Shown here: positions 45,001 to 58,500 of the stretch, in pieces
Position numbering within the stretch: position 1 is the stretch's first letter
Layout of the letters: each line of letters starts with the position of its first letter
DNA from: Stropharia rugosoannulata
Lineage: Eukaryota > Basidiomycota > Agaricomycetes > Agaricales > Strophariaceae
Direction: 5' to 3'
DNA length: 64,000 nt
Assembly: GCA_028532985.1 (NCBI GenBank)
Contig: JANCIK010000001.1
Location: 2,604,001 to 2,668,000, forward strand
Made by a program: the position numbers and the translations under genes
The notes under the pieces: generated by a model
What the model was told of the DNA's origin: nothing
The model's database searches: none
The model's input: the letters and a program-made list of their open reading frames with translations, nothing else

Positions 45001-45580
45001 GGAAAGACTGGAGAATTTACAACATTAACCTACCATTTTATCGACTAACATAAGACCAAGCACTCTATTCCCTCAATTTTGCAACAATTTTGGCCATCTC
45101 TTCAACCGATATTTTGCATCAATTTTTTTCTGCTTTGCCGTAGTTCAGAATCTTGTTACATTTTCAAATGGTTTCCTTACATATGTGATGGCTAAATGTA
45201 ATAAGGTGAAAAGCGTGCAGGTCAAGGCCCCCCAAAGGCCCTCTTGAGCTTGAGCTTGAGCTTGTCTTGAGCTTGTTGAAAGCAATGGTACCACCCAGTA
45301 TCACGATAAAATGCAGAAAGTCTGATAAAATACCACAAGCTGACGGCAGCTCTAAGGAGAGGTGTTATCGTTCCTACTGCCGTTACCTTTTAATTTCAAA
45401 TTTTTTAAAATGTAATACCATTCTGTCTTCTCTATGTAAAAAAATTCACCCAACATATAATTGAGGTTTTTCGAGGAAACTGCTATATAAGTAATTAACA
45501 AAGTTGTACTCGAGTACACTTGTCCAAACAACAGCTTGTTGTTTTCACACGGTAGACAATCACGCCTCCTCAACGCGTCC
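45001..45580. other. Intergenic
   Basis: About 580 nt between two plus-strand genes. It contains the TTGAGC tandem repeat at 45243-45276 and A+T-rich flanks with a TATATAA word near 45484. No ORF of note. Confidence 0.5.
45243..45276 (+). repeat. CTTGAG hexanucleotide tandem repeat
   Basis: Three perfect copies of CTTGAG (45243-45260), an interrupted unit, then another CTTGAG and a partial copy. It lies about 300 nt upstream of the Rrn5-like start. Function unknown; it could be a simple microsatellite. Confidence 0.75.
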
Positions 45581-47506
45581 ATGACGACTTTGGGCACTGC
45601 AACCGTCCCACTTTTATCTGACCTCGATTCCGAGGTCTCAATCTATTTAGATATCTTCCAGAAGCATAGGTCGGATGTATATCTGCATTTGCGAGGCGAG
45701 GTGAACGACAACCTGCCCAACCTGCCTTCATACCTACCTCCAGCCTCGTATTGGACTGCGAAGGAGAAGGACCTTTTCTTCCATGGACTGAGCATATTCT
45801 CCCGGCTCCGTCCTGACCTGATTGCGATGCACATCAAGACGAAAAGCACCGTTGAAGTTTGCCTCTATCTTCATTGCCTAGAAACGGCCGCAGCCTACCA
45901 TGGGAGTTCAGTACCTGACGAACCTCAGAGAAACGTGACTCCTCCTGCGCTGCAGGTCTCTGACAAATGGGTCTCTCACGAAGAATATCTAGCTGATAAA
46001 TTATTGGGCCTTGAATCGTGTTCATGGAGCGCAGATAAGGACCTTGTTTTGCCCAGTTCAGATTGCCACTGTCCTTCCATTACCGTGTCCCCAGTAGACT
46101 CATACTCCCCTTCTCCGGCAAATGCGTATCTTAATCACATGGACTCCGTCTGTCTTATAACGCAGGAAAGTATTATTAGGCAACAGATGGCTGAGGATCA
46201 AGATAGGCGAATTCAAATGCGCATGACTGGCGTTGACGGGAAAGAGGAGGCAAGTGTCTCCACTCACATCGACGAAGAAAATCATTTTGAAGAGGGCTGC
46301 TCTCTAGGTATGCAATTTTTGGCCACCCGCTGCAGCTTGGTTCTGATAAATGTCTGCATTGTAAAGGCAAAGATTATAATCCAGCAGACTCGGACAAAGG
46401 AAGGCAGAGCGCGGATGAGAGTGAAGACGCTTTGAGTGATGAAAAATTACTTGAAAGACGACTAAAAAAGCGATTATACATGCGCAGGAAACGTGCAGAG
46501 AAAAGTGGACGTCCTGTAGTTCCTGCATCCATCAGGCTTCGTCCAGGGCGGAAGCCTAAAGCGAGGAAGCCGACCAAGCCACGGTCGAAAATGTATAAAA
46601 CTAAGAATAGGCCGGTGCTTGACTCTAATGATGAGGATATGGACGATATTTATGAAGGTCGCAGTCAAGGTGGAACAACGCGGCCATACCGTATCAGAAA
46701 GATCTTCCAAGAACACGGGGTGGATGCTCAATTACTTTCGCATATGGGCATTGGCCTTTTTAATCTTTTAGCTCTTTCAAAACTCCTAAGGTATGTCCAC
46801 TATCTGCTTGCTGTAAAATCCATACATTCAAGGATGCATTCGTCATGAAAAAAGTAATCTTAACAAGTCAGAAAGTCCATCAGACGCCGTGTTTATATCT
46901 GCTCAAAGTATACACTTATTTTCCACAATTACTAAGGAATTCGTATCAGAAATGGTGCGTCGTAGTATCGTCAGTAAAGAACAAGAAATCCGCATGAAGA
47001 GAACGATGCCTGTATGGAAATATGAAACAAAAGAGGTGTGTAACATGTTTGTTTTATTTCTTAATAGATCTAATATAACCTTGTATCTATTAAAGATAAC
47101 CGTCGAGAACGTCGCCGAATGTCTATACTCCATGGGTCTGGGACATCTCGGGAAGGACCGTTCATCCAAGGCGGTATCAGATAACGTCGAAGGGAGGTTG
47201 GCCCCCGTTGCACTAGTTAACGGTGGCATTACACCACTATACGAAGAGACCAGCCAGCAATACTTACCACCAAAGTTGACGAAGGACCAACTTTTCCGTA
47301 CCCTTCGACATAGCATTCCTGAATCTATGCTCTGGTGTTCCCTACCTAGCCATCGCGATCTGATCACCAAGGATGACATCCTGCCTGATGAAATGGACTT
47401 GGAAATGCTTAATGAAGAGTTGAGAGACGAAGAAGAATTCGACATATACGATGATAAATTGTCTGCAAATTACGAGACTTCTCTTTGGAGTACACAATGT
47501 CATTGA
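45581..47506 (+). CDS. Rrn5-like RNA polymerase I initiation factor (SANT-like domain)
   Basis: The longer frame at 45536 begins with TTG; the first ATG is 45581 (MTTLGTATVPLLSDLDSEVS). Near residue 55 a SANT/Myb-like block reads SYWTAKEKDLFFHGLSIFSR and continues LRPDLIAMHIKTKSTVEVCL. The family I associate with this is yeast Rrn5, part of the upstream activating factor at rDNA promoters. After an acidic linker come a basic stretch (ERRLKKRLYMRRKRAEKSGR, RPGRKPKARKPTKPRSK) and PYRIRKIFQEHG. Three introns later comes a C-terminal part (VFISAQSIHLFSTITKEFVS, ITVENVAECLYSMGLGHLGK) that looks like a histone-fold pair of helices. It ends SLWSTQCH at 47506. The exons join in frame. The Rrn5 assignment rests on the SANT block and layout; another SANT-domain chromatin protein is possible. 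Confidence 0.75.
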
Positions 47507-47693
47507 GGTTACATTTTGTCGTAAACGTCATTACCCTGTAGAGCCAGGGTATCTCACCACCTTTGATGTGACGTGACTTGTTTTTTTTTCTTCAATTTTT
47601 AATTTAATTTAATTACAAACAGTCGTACTATCAAATTGGCAATGCTATACATCTACCGTCCTACAGGTGAGATGTAAAGTAGACTCTAATTAA

Positions 47694-49148
47694 TTAGAGT
47701 TTGGCATTAACATCCGATTCCTCTTTCTTGATTCTGACGACCGCCTTGCCCCATGTCCGTCTTTGTTCGAGAGCTGCCAATCCATCCGAGAGCTTATCGA
47801 ATTCATAAATTTCTGAATAAGTCACAGGTTGTACCTTTCCCATCGAGAACCATCTAGATATATGCAAGAATTTAGTATTGAAAGCAAGAGTTAGTGTTAA
47901 CTTACGAAAGAATGTCTTTCCATACAGCTGGAACGCGACTAGGCTCCTTTTCTAGAGTGTAGAAAAAAAAGTTGAGAGTATAAATGGATAACACAAGAAA
48001 TTATGCGCACGGGTATACGCGCCCCAGTGCAGCCCGACTAAAGATATGTTCTTTAACAACACAATATTCATGGGTACCTAAGTAAAAGCCATGAGTCAAG
48101 CTGGGAGTATTACATATCGGAACTCACTTTTTCAATGCTACCAGCAGCAAACCCGATGACCAATGCACGTCCTTTCCACGCAATACATTTCAGAGCATCT
48201 GTTCAACGCGTGAGCACCGCTATTGTTGCAAGGAAGGCGAACAAAGCGAACAAACCATTGATTAGCCCGACAGGATCATAGATGACATTGACTCCCTGTC
48301 CACCTGTGATTGACAGAACCTCTTTCTGCCACCCGGGATTCGAGTAATTGACACCGTAATCGGCACCGCCACAGCGTGTCGCAATTTCTAATTTCTCGGG
48401 GGAACCTGCGGCTGCAATAACTTTCGCGCCAATAGCTGCGTAGAAGATGAGAACCTTGGAGTATGGTACATAACAGGTTCGGTTACATACCTTTGGCTAT
48501 TTGCACAGCTGCTATACCTACACCACCAGCCGCTGCAGTCACCAGCACCCATTCATCTAGAATTCATTCCCATATTGTCAGTATCCGGGGTGATGAGGGA
48601 TAAAAGGGTGTCGCATACCTTTCTTCAGCTCAGCTCGGCCGATGAGAGCTTCATAGCTTGTAGGCCATGTAACATACAATCCTTGAGTTGAAGTAAGTTT
48701 CGACTAGATATAGCAGAGCAAGCTCCTCATTACCTGCTCCTTGATCGAAAGATATATTGTCGGGCAAGGGTAGCACACGATCGCAAGGAATGGCAATCTT
48801 CTCCGAGAACGAGCCAGTTTGCGCGCCAAAGACTCTTTGTCCTCTCTTCAAGCTGGATCCCTTGGGTATAGGAGAGTCTTGTGATATCCTACCAGCAAAT
48901 TCCGTTCCTAAGACAAACGGCAGAGCCGGTTTATGCTGGTATTTTCCTTGAGCTTGCAAAATCTGTTGAAGTTGAGTGAATATCACTTAAGGAAATAAGC
49001 ATATAGCACCCCATACATCAAAAAAATTAAGCCCTGCGCTGTAAACGTCTACTAGAACTTCGTTGGAACCTGCTTTTGGTTCGGGGACATCATGAGACAG
49101 GGGAATTCGCGATGGATGGTTCAACTCTTTGACAATGTATCCACGCAT
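47694..49148 (-). CDS. MDR-family quinone oxidoreductase-like protein
   Basis: NAD(P)H-dependent medium-chain reductase of the zeta-crystallin/quinone-oxidoreductase type. The ATG at 49148 gives MRGYIVKELNHPSRIPLSHD, then NEVLVDVYSAGLNFFD, the GroES-like substrate domain (PFVLGTEFAGRI, GQRVFGAQTGSFSEKIAIP) and DNISFDQGAG. The Rossmann fold follows with the dinucleotide loop DEWVLVTAAAGGVGIAAVQ. The C-terminus is TWGKAVVRIKKEESDV, ending NAKL with the stop at 47694-47696. No structural zinc Cys cluster was seen, as expected for the zinc-free quinone-reductase branch. There are about nine exons with introns near 50-70 nt. It is convergent with the Rrn5-like gene. The natural substrate is not determined. 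Confidence 0.9.
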
Positions 49149-49573
49149 AATTTAATCTAGATAGAGTGACAAAGCGAATCGTTCAGACTCGATGAAAGCA
49201 GTAAGAAAGCAGTAGTAATACTACCCGAACCCACAGGGCACTATTTGTACTGGTACAATGTAGGGTACACTTGGGGGTACACCCCTCCGGTACAGACAAT
49301 ACCCGGTTAGCATGTACTTACCAAATTAAGGATCTTGTAACCCGAATCATTCAATAATGCATTTGCAAGACGTTGCCTGTACCATGCATGCCTGTACCTT
49401 GCATGTAAGTCGCCAGGCGGTCCAGTTTTCAGTCAGTTAGGAGATTCCTTTGATTCCTACTTTATACATGGTCTATATGATTGTGCAAGATGATTGGCGA
49501 TTGTACAGTAAATTGGAAGAAATGCTACTGGAAAAGTCCACGGGATCGATTGATACTTCTTGATACGCGACAC
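49149..49573. other. Intergenic with GTAC-rich words
   Basis: Lies upstream of the MDR gene and downstream of TOM1. Between 49245 and 49400 the words GGTAC/GTACA/GTACC recur many times in both orientations, including TGTACTGGTACAATG, GGGTACAC pairs, CGGTACAG and two CCTGTACC copies near TGCATG. No ORF. Confidence 0.6.
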
Positions 49574-52500
49574 CTAGCTGAAGGCGAATCCCTCCCCTCC
49601 TTCGTGTATTGCCATAAGTAACTGTTGCCGCAACATTTCATACGATGTGTACTGAGGAAGGTCGATTTGATTGAAGCCTAATGTCATGAATCGTCAGATG
49701 TGCCTCATTTGCATACTTGACAAAGTCTTACATGTGTGAGCCTGAGGCAGCCGATCGGGTTCGCCGTAAGCTCTATGAATAGAGAACTTCTGGACACCCT
49801 GAACGCCTTGCAGATCCACAAACCCACTTAGAGGAACACGCGAAGTTCCAGTTGCAAAGCTAAGGACTTTAGCACGTTCCTCCCGGTTGAAGGACTTCAG
49901 CGCCCTCCACCACCACACAATGTTTGGGTCTGAGCTCGTATATCCATTGTACTCCGTGGCAGACCTCCATTCGTCAACATCGATGTCAGGAGTACCTGAA
50001 ATCAGAAGCTCGAGTTCCTGTTCATTGAACTAGGGACGCAAAATTAGCAAAACATAAAATCAATATCTTTAGTCGACCCTTACTATGGTAATCAAGTCTT
50101 TGGGGATGATTTCATAGAAGCCGCTTGATAAGTTTTCAATTTGGTCCTTGATAGAGGAGTAGAGACGATATTGAGCAGACAGTTGAACAAATTCCCGCTT
50201 GTTTTCTTGTGTGACAGCAATAGTTTCACCTCCTGTTTTGAGAGGAACGATGCGGTTAACGCCAAACTAGGGAGAAGTTAGCAAATACTATCTGATTCCT
50301 CTAAGGGTTATCACAAACCTCATCGGCCTCAACGCTGAAGGTAAGCTCCAACGGCGTGGGGTCGTTCTCCAAAATCCAGCAGAGCGAATTGTAGTACTCC
50401 GGGTCTACCCATTCGACGTCCTTGTAGTCCACAGGCTTCCCCAAGAGCTGACGATACAAACTCCGAGCAAAATATGCATCTAATAACCGTCCATCGTAGA
50501 TAGCTTTACCAATGATACGGCCAACAAATTTGAAGAATGAGAGATGTTCGGGGTTAACCCAGGAATTTTTGTTGGGTTGATACGTTTGCTTATCTGCCGC
50601 ACAAGGCTGGAAAAGGGCATTGTTTGGATTGAACATTTGTCGAGCAAGGATTTGGAACCACTCGCGTGTAAGTCCTCCAGCATCCACCCCCTCTTCTTCA
50701 TAGAAACGGACACTAAGCTTTCCATGCTTTATCTGATCCCCTGTCTTCCTCTGGAGATACGAAAAGCTGTCCTCAAAGACTCGTGCTCGGCGTACGTTGA
50801 GTTGAAGTGTACCATAATGTTCCCTCATATGCGGTTTGCGATGCAATTGCTGGTTGAAGTAATTGCGCTTGTTGTCGAAGTCAAGCACACGCGAGTTGTT
50901 TACCAACAGAGAGAAAGAACCGCTCATAAGCGAAGGGTTATTTCGGACCATTTGATTAAGAATCTTCCTGTGAACGTCAGTGAAAGATATAAACAGGTCT
51001 TCCATGGATTCACGTGGGGTAGTTGGGGACCTCGGAGATGCGGAGGCTCGCAGCGCGCGCGGTACAGATATTTGGGACTTCGACCCAACGAACTTGCAGA
51101 CCACCATAAGTGATTCAATCAACGGAAGTAATACTGTAGCTACATGGGCCGTTTCGGGGTCTTCACCAATGATCGATAGACAATCACCAAGTTTTCGCCA
51201 AAGAGGGGTGAATTGGAATGACTCGTATATAACTTGCACTTTCTCGATATCGCCGCTTACAGAGGTCGAAGGCACATTGGAAGCCTTCGGACTGTACATG
51301 TAGTCGATTGTCTTGAGAACGCGTAAAAGTTTGGCCTGCGTAGACGATGAAGGCGAGAATTTTGCTGCTACCGAGCTGACCATTACACTACTCTCGGATT
51401 TCTGTTGTAAAGCAATGGCCAGTTCATCCAAGTCTGTAATCAGTGTCTGACCAAACTCCTGTGCCTTCGCCTTTAGTTCGTGAGCAATAACATCGCGTGC
51501 ATCTGGGATATTGGATAGATTCTGAATTAACGTTAAACTTTGTGTGAAGGTACGCCCAGAACATTCCCCTATGGTCAGAATGTTGACGATCAGTCGCAGA
51601 GTCGAATTGGGTACTTGTGGGGGGTGCGGGAGCAGTAACCTGTCTTCCGGAACTTCCACTTTAGTCGAGTCTTTGGCCTCAACTTGAGAAGTTGTAGCAG
51701 GGACTTCTATGTTCCCGGAAAAAGTTACACAAATATGGCCTGCAGACAGTCAAAAATTGGGCTTACCTGGTTGTGAAGCAGAAGAATTGTCTGTTTCCAA
51801 AGTCGCTTGCCCACTAATGTTACCACTAGATATTGCTGCATTTTGAACATGAATAGCTCCAGCGAGGAGAGAAGCTGGTGCTGAAGGGGGTCCATCTGAA
51901 CGGCCATGTCTATCCTTCAAAGTTGTTAAAGGTCTCGTGACAGTAGCCAGCAAACACACTACAGACTCCAGAATAGCTGGTGTTTTCAAAAGACTTTGGC
52001 GATCAAGGAGATTCATTAGAAGAATGATAGGATAATGAATATGAGAAGCTTGCTTCTCTTTCCCTTTCCCTTTCTTTGTCGATGCTTTTCGGAGCCCTGC
52101 TGGCAGTTCATGCTCCGTCAAGAAAAATAAGGACGACATTTCGTTGGTGCTGACAATGTACGTCAGGGCTTCCAGGCATCGCTGAGTAATCAAGTCTGGA
52201 ACAACGTCCATTTGCTGCACAGGCAACGACAGGGTACTGAAATAATCATTGGACCCTTTCTGTTTCCCAACAGCCTTCGGGGCCGTGGATTTTGTATCGC
52301 GACTACGCACAGTCATTTGGGAGAAACTTTTATCGACAGACATCAGATCGGCGGTTCCGTCTTGAAGTATACTTAAAAGAATATTGAAAAGTTCTACCCT
52401 GGTCTTTGTATTTTCGCAAAGGTTGACAAGGACTTTGAAAAGTAAGGTCTTCTTCAACACTTGAGGGAAGAACAACAGGCGAACCAGAACCGCGACGTTG

Positions 52501-55500
52501 GGCCGATCCAACAAGAATATCGCGTCATGCTGGGCAGAATATTTGCGTGGCGACGCAGCAGTTGGTATTGTTCTTATTGGGATACGATTTGACAAGGGAC
52601 CGCCTGTATGAGCTTCGTCACGATAGGACCCGGCTTCTGCAATCATGTGAGAAGGCAACGACTGTATGAAGCCATCATCTTGGTCCAAGAGGACAGCTTG
52701 CCGCAAGGTAGGATCCAGACTGGCAATGAAGCTAGCTGGATCAATTTCTGTTGCCTCTCTTGTAGGTCCACGAGCAGCTTCTTCACTCCTGAGACGTGCT
52801 CTTTCCATTGCTTCTTGTTGAATAATTTCGGCGCGTATTTCAGGTGGCAATGCATCCAGAAACTCAGAACTGATCTGCGAATCTGGTGGTCTTTCAACTC
52901 TGGCGGCCTGCTGGTCTCGAACATGTTGGTTGAGGACCTCTTCACGCATATCATCAGGAAGAGCTTCAAGGAAAGTGGGATCAATGCCAGTATCAGTGAT
53001 GTCAACAGCACTGCCGTGTATCATGACCGTAATACGCTCCGGGGGACTTGAAGCACTGCCAGCTGAGACCTCCCCAGATGCGTTATCTGTGCCATTATCT
53101 GTGACTCCTTGAACCACTGAGGGGGACCCAACAGGCGTCATTTGAGATGCATCGACCATTTCGGTGTCCGCATCGCGAAGACCGGTATCAGTCATCTGCA
53201 TATCCGACGAGTTTTGCTCTGGAGATATTGAGGAAAGCGGTTGAGAGACATCCCCAGAGGGAGAGACATCAGCAGCACTAGGCGTATCAGCACTAGGTAT
53301 CAAAACCTCTGATTCAGTCAAACTGGACCCATCTGCGCTTGTCGATGAGCCTTTCCCATCCAGTTTAGACCCTTCTTCAGATTTAGAAGCTTCTTCCTTC
53401 CTTTTGCCTTCTTCCTCTCGGAGCTTGGTATTCCTGATCTCTTCCAAAGCAGCTGGGAGCATAGCTAGCGCGACGTGGTTGGCGAGCTTGTTGACACGTT
53501 CGGTCACAAAGTCCCCATGTAAGATTTTCATTTCCTCGGCCCATCTTTGCAGAGTAAGTAGAGGGTCAAACTCACGACCGTGTTTATGACTTTGCGGTCT
53601 GGGCACCCTCTCAGGACGGCCTGAGTGTCCTAGGAAGCGGCGACTGTGATGCAGAATAGTTCCCGCTGGTACTTCAATGCGGAATGTCTCGGGACCTCCT
53701 CCATCATGGGAAATGATTTGTTGAAGCATTTGAAGTGATCCTTCGCCAAACATCTCATCGATTGTTTGAAGAAGGCTGGGTGGTCCGCCAAGAAGCCTTT
53801 GGCCGCGCAGTCCTCTACCAGGAACAGTATTTGTTCGGTTGGCTGACATATCTAGGAGCAATGGATGTGTAGTCGCTTCTGGAGCAGTGCCCGAGTTTCT
53901 AGATCTCCCAAATGGTTGAGGATCTATCAAGGGCAGTTAGTAATATGTGGCGTATGGATAAGTAGGAGACTAATCACCATTGCTACGATTCCGACGATGG
54001 AAAAATAAACCTGGAGCACCATCACGAAGACCAGCGTCCAAGAAGTCGCCGAAGCTAAAGATACCCTCGTTGTGAAAGTGCCCATGTTCGACAACGTATT
54101 CCTCTTCATCAGATGCCATATCTGGTTCATCCTCTTCGTGGTTAATTTGTATAGGGACTACTGAATGAAATTAACTATCGATATGTTTTGACCTCGGTAA
54201 TACTCACCTCCCTGAGCTGTTTCATCATCAATGCTCTCTAATGCAAGGCCCATATCGCCAGCGTCCTCCTGCATGTCCTGCGAATCCTTTAGCTATACAT
54301 TTCGACCAGTCGGCACATGACCTTACCTCCCACATCATACCTTCTTCATCTTCGTCATCCTCGCCTTCATCATCCTCTCGTTCGTCATCATGTCCGTCCC
54401 CCTCTTCCTCAGCATCTTCATTTGCTACCAGATCCTCTTCATCCTCTTCATCGCCATCATCCCAACTTTCAACAGAATCTTGAGTGACATGGTCCAAGTC
54501 ATCTTCCTCATCTGACTCTGAAGCGGATGTATCTTCACTTCCAGTTTCTTCTCCATAGTCCATTTCAACATCTTCATCGTCCTCTTCCTCTTCCATACCT
54601 TCGTCATCGGAATAATGCGTATCATCCATTTCCTGAGATAAAGTTAATTAGTTACTACAAAATCATATAAAGTAAAAGATATAGTCAACAACATACGCCT
54701 GAATACATGCCAAGAGCGGAATTGCGATAGAGATCGGGTGTTTCTTCCCTGGCAGTATCTGCGACTGCTTCTCCCTCGTCTTCTGATTCAGATATGATGC
54801 TGATGTCCTTTTGCGTGTCTCCCTTGTTTTTGTTAGAGCTTTTGCTCATCTTGATAGCAAACTTGGTCCTAATTAAAATCAGAACTAAGAAAATTTTCGG
54901 AAGATAGAATGAAGAAATTTTTACAAGAGCTCCAGTGGTCGAAGAATAGCAGCAACTAAGTTACGAACGTTAGGGTAGTTAAGATCCACCTCAGCAAGTG
55001 ACGTTGTCAAGAGAGCGACAAAATTCTTTTCCAGCATGATTTTGGCCAGATGGCTTGGAACATCATCTTGGGGCTTCCTTGACGTGGGTTGCACTCTAAC
55101 GGTGAGTAGCCTATGACAAAGGTCTGCCAAAGCAAGGAGCCGGCCATATCTGGCTTCAATATTTTCCAAGGATTGTGTTAGTTCCTTGATTGACCTGCTG
55201 ATTGTCTCCAGGACAAATTTGCGGACAAACGCAAGATCCGATGAGACTTCCTTGTTTTCCTGACCAGCCGATGAATCAACACACAAGGCACCTATGACAT
55301 TCATTGCCCAACTGCAAAGCAAACCTTTGCTACGTTGCTTCGAGTCCGACGAAGGGTTCGTAGTACCATATGTAACCAGCTCCGAGAGAAGGAAATTTAA
55401 AGTGACCGTCCTGAATTTGTTGGTTGACTCCTTAGCCTGGAGTTGCTGGGGGCGCTTCTTAGTCGAGTATGTTAAGAAAGCCACCTTGCAAGCGTCATAA

Positions 55501-58500
55501 GAAAACAGCAATTCAGTCAAACATTGCATCAAGAAGCAGAGATACTGATTCTTGTCATTGATATCGACAGGGGAGGAAGCACTACCCAATTCATCAGTTG
55601 AGGACCCTGACACATTAACCTGAATTTGGTCTATGGATGCTGGGGTAGATGTTTGCAGGTCACCTGAGCCGACAGGAGTTGCCTCGCTAACAACCTTTGC
55701 CGTATTCATTAACTCGGAAAGAAGGAGGTGTATCACACTCTCTGCAGACTTCTGGGGCATATCCAGTGGATGAGCAGGGCTATCCACTTGCATATCAGAG
55801 GCAGGTTCAACATCTGAATGATGTTCTTGTTCTGCAGTAATGGCGGGTACTTGGAGTTTGATGTGCGGAACAGAAGAAAACGGTTGCTCCAACTGACATA
55901 GTGATCCGGTAGTGTCGATAAAGGTCTGTATATCGCGCAAAGCGATGGCGCTACAATTCCTGACATACGTGTTGACATCGATGAGCCTTGTCCGTGGTTG
56001 GTTAAAGTAACGTTTAATAGTTTGCTGCATAATGGCCTGGACTACCGAAGTGTCTTCCACAATATGGCGAAGTATTGCAGCAATATATGATGATCCACCC
56101 GAAACTGCCGACGCTCTGATTCGTCTGAAAAGCATATTCAGTCCATCGCGCTTGACAAATTGGTTCGCCATTTCACGATCACGGGTGAGAAGAACAAACA
56201 ATCGTAAAACAGATAGCAGTTCATCTGCTGGCAGAGTATCAACAGCAAGGAGGAGTAGACAGAAGTCGAACACTGTGGCCTGAGCTTCCGCTCGAGAAGG
56301 GCCCACGGATATCGGACCAATAACCACATGCTCATCTTCTTTGGGAAGCGTTATAGACCGAGGCTCATCTGCTAATGTAAAGAGAGCTTCAGTGACCAAT
56401 AGATGAGCAGCAAGCCATTTAGGAGGGTGTCTTGGATCAACGTTAGACGACAATAAGTCAAGAAGGTAGTGCATCAACTCTTCGCGCAGTTCTTGATCAA
56501 GCGATGCTGGCTGCTCGCAAAGAACCAGTGCAAGGAGGCGGCACCTGTTAGCCAAAGGCTGTTCTTGAATATCAAATGCAGCGCATGAGAAGTCCTTGAC
56601 ATCGTCAACAAGATCACGAACAGCTCGTTTCTGATGACTACTGGGCTTGGTGAATGCAATATGTAAGTCAAAGAGCAGGGAAAGGTGTTCATCAATAAGC
56701 AGCAAAGATTGGCGACTGATGCTAGCTTTCAATGATTCACGAGCCACGTCCAACTCTTTTCGCCACTCTTCGATGGTTTTCCCTGGGATAGCAGGAACAT
56801 CAATAGATGGTATGTTTTCCTCCTCAGATGGAGCGTCCGGTAAGACATCTGTTATCGCCATAACTGGAGGAGTAATTTCAGCATGGCTATCACCAGCAGG
56901 TGCTTCCGATTCCGAGGGAGGGACAACCTCATTGTCACCCGAAGGCATAGGCTCCGCCGGGGGGACTGGGTCTGGTTGCAAGAATGGTTGAGCCAAAAGG
57001 TACTCAGTAGCACTGCCAACGTTATTATGGGTTCGGATTAAGGCATTTGTCGCAGCTAAACGCGGGAATCCCATGTCTGTCAACATTCGGATGCGTGCCT
57101 CATCTGGCCCAGAACGGGGAACATTAGCTGTAGTCGTAGAGACACCTATATCTGCTAAGGGATCGGACTTGCTCTCTTCGTTCTCGCCATTAGCGATCTC
57201 AAGGACACTGCGTACGACGTTTCGGCTGACAGCAATCGGAGCTTGAGCAAGCCAGGAGGCTTTCCATAGGTTGCCGATGATGGGAAGAGCCGCTGTCCGC
57301 AATTTGACTAGAAAATTATGGGGTTCAAAGTAGTCGATATCAGTTTCTGCCTTGTCGCGAGTGATGATCAGTAGCGTTTGCCCAGACTCAAAAAGTGGTT
57401 TGGATGAAACAATTGGATGGATGAGGTGCAATGCTGACTTGATGGCACCAAACGCATTTATGAGTTCTTTTCTTTCGATCGAGGAACGGTCTTCCTCATT
57501 TAGTCGAAAGATTTCGTCGATCCTCATTAGCACGCTGTTGCAGGCTTCAAACATCACATTGAAACCGCTTCGTTGATAGAAGGCATATAATTCTACAGTG
57601 TGTAGCGTATTGGTTGATGTCCGCTCTGATGTTATACTTGAGTGCCCAATTAAATAGAAACGATGAGCCTAAACATACCGTCGATGAGAAGAAGTGCATA
57701 TAGCCCAAAAATGAGGTTATAATAGTTGTAGAGAGAGGCCTTGTCGGCTAAAAATATATGTTATCATTACTATGTTGACCTAATTCCAGCTCTAACGTAC
57801 CAAAATCCTTGAGACCTAGATGCAGCAACATGATGTCAGCTACAACTTTGGATGATTTTGCTATCTGCTTCTTTTGTGTGGGATCCGGATTCCGGCGGGA
57901 ATGGAACATCTTTACCATAGCTAGAGTACAGTATTGGCTTAACTTAGTTATGTAAATATATATAGAACGTGATGCAACAAACCTTGAAAGAAGGGCGCTA
58001 ATGCATTGGGGAGCCCTTGAGTTAATTGTCGTAGCCCAGCGGCATTCCAGTCACATGGACCTTCTTCTTTAGTAGAGCCAGCAGGTCCGGTTGAGGTATT
58101 ATCTTGTGCGCCATTAATTGAGCTCTGTCCGTTCGCAGATACTGGAATTTCTGTTGAAGGAAGATCCAATGTTGCCTGCGCAGGTGATTCACCTAGTGGA
58201 GTTGACCCAGGAGCAGGTTCGGTTTCTATGCCTTTGGAGGAGAGACCTGCATTAAGCACTATATTTTCCCAGATACTGGCGCGATGAAGAGCACCCATAT
58301 CATTTAGTACTTGCAATGTCATGTTATTCATCAAGGTCTGCAAGAGCCCAATGGCTGCTCTTCCCTGAGATTGACCAGCAGTTGCAAAGACATCGGACAG
58401 TAGAGTTACTCGGATGTGTAGTACGACAAGGCTACGGAATTTCTGATTCGTTACTTCATTTGTTTCAGCTAAGAAGTAAAATGAGAGTCAGCAACTGCCA

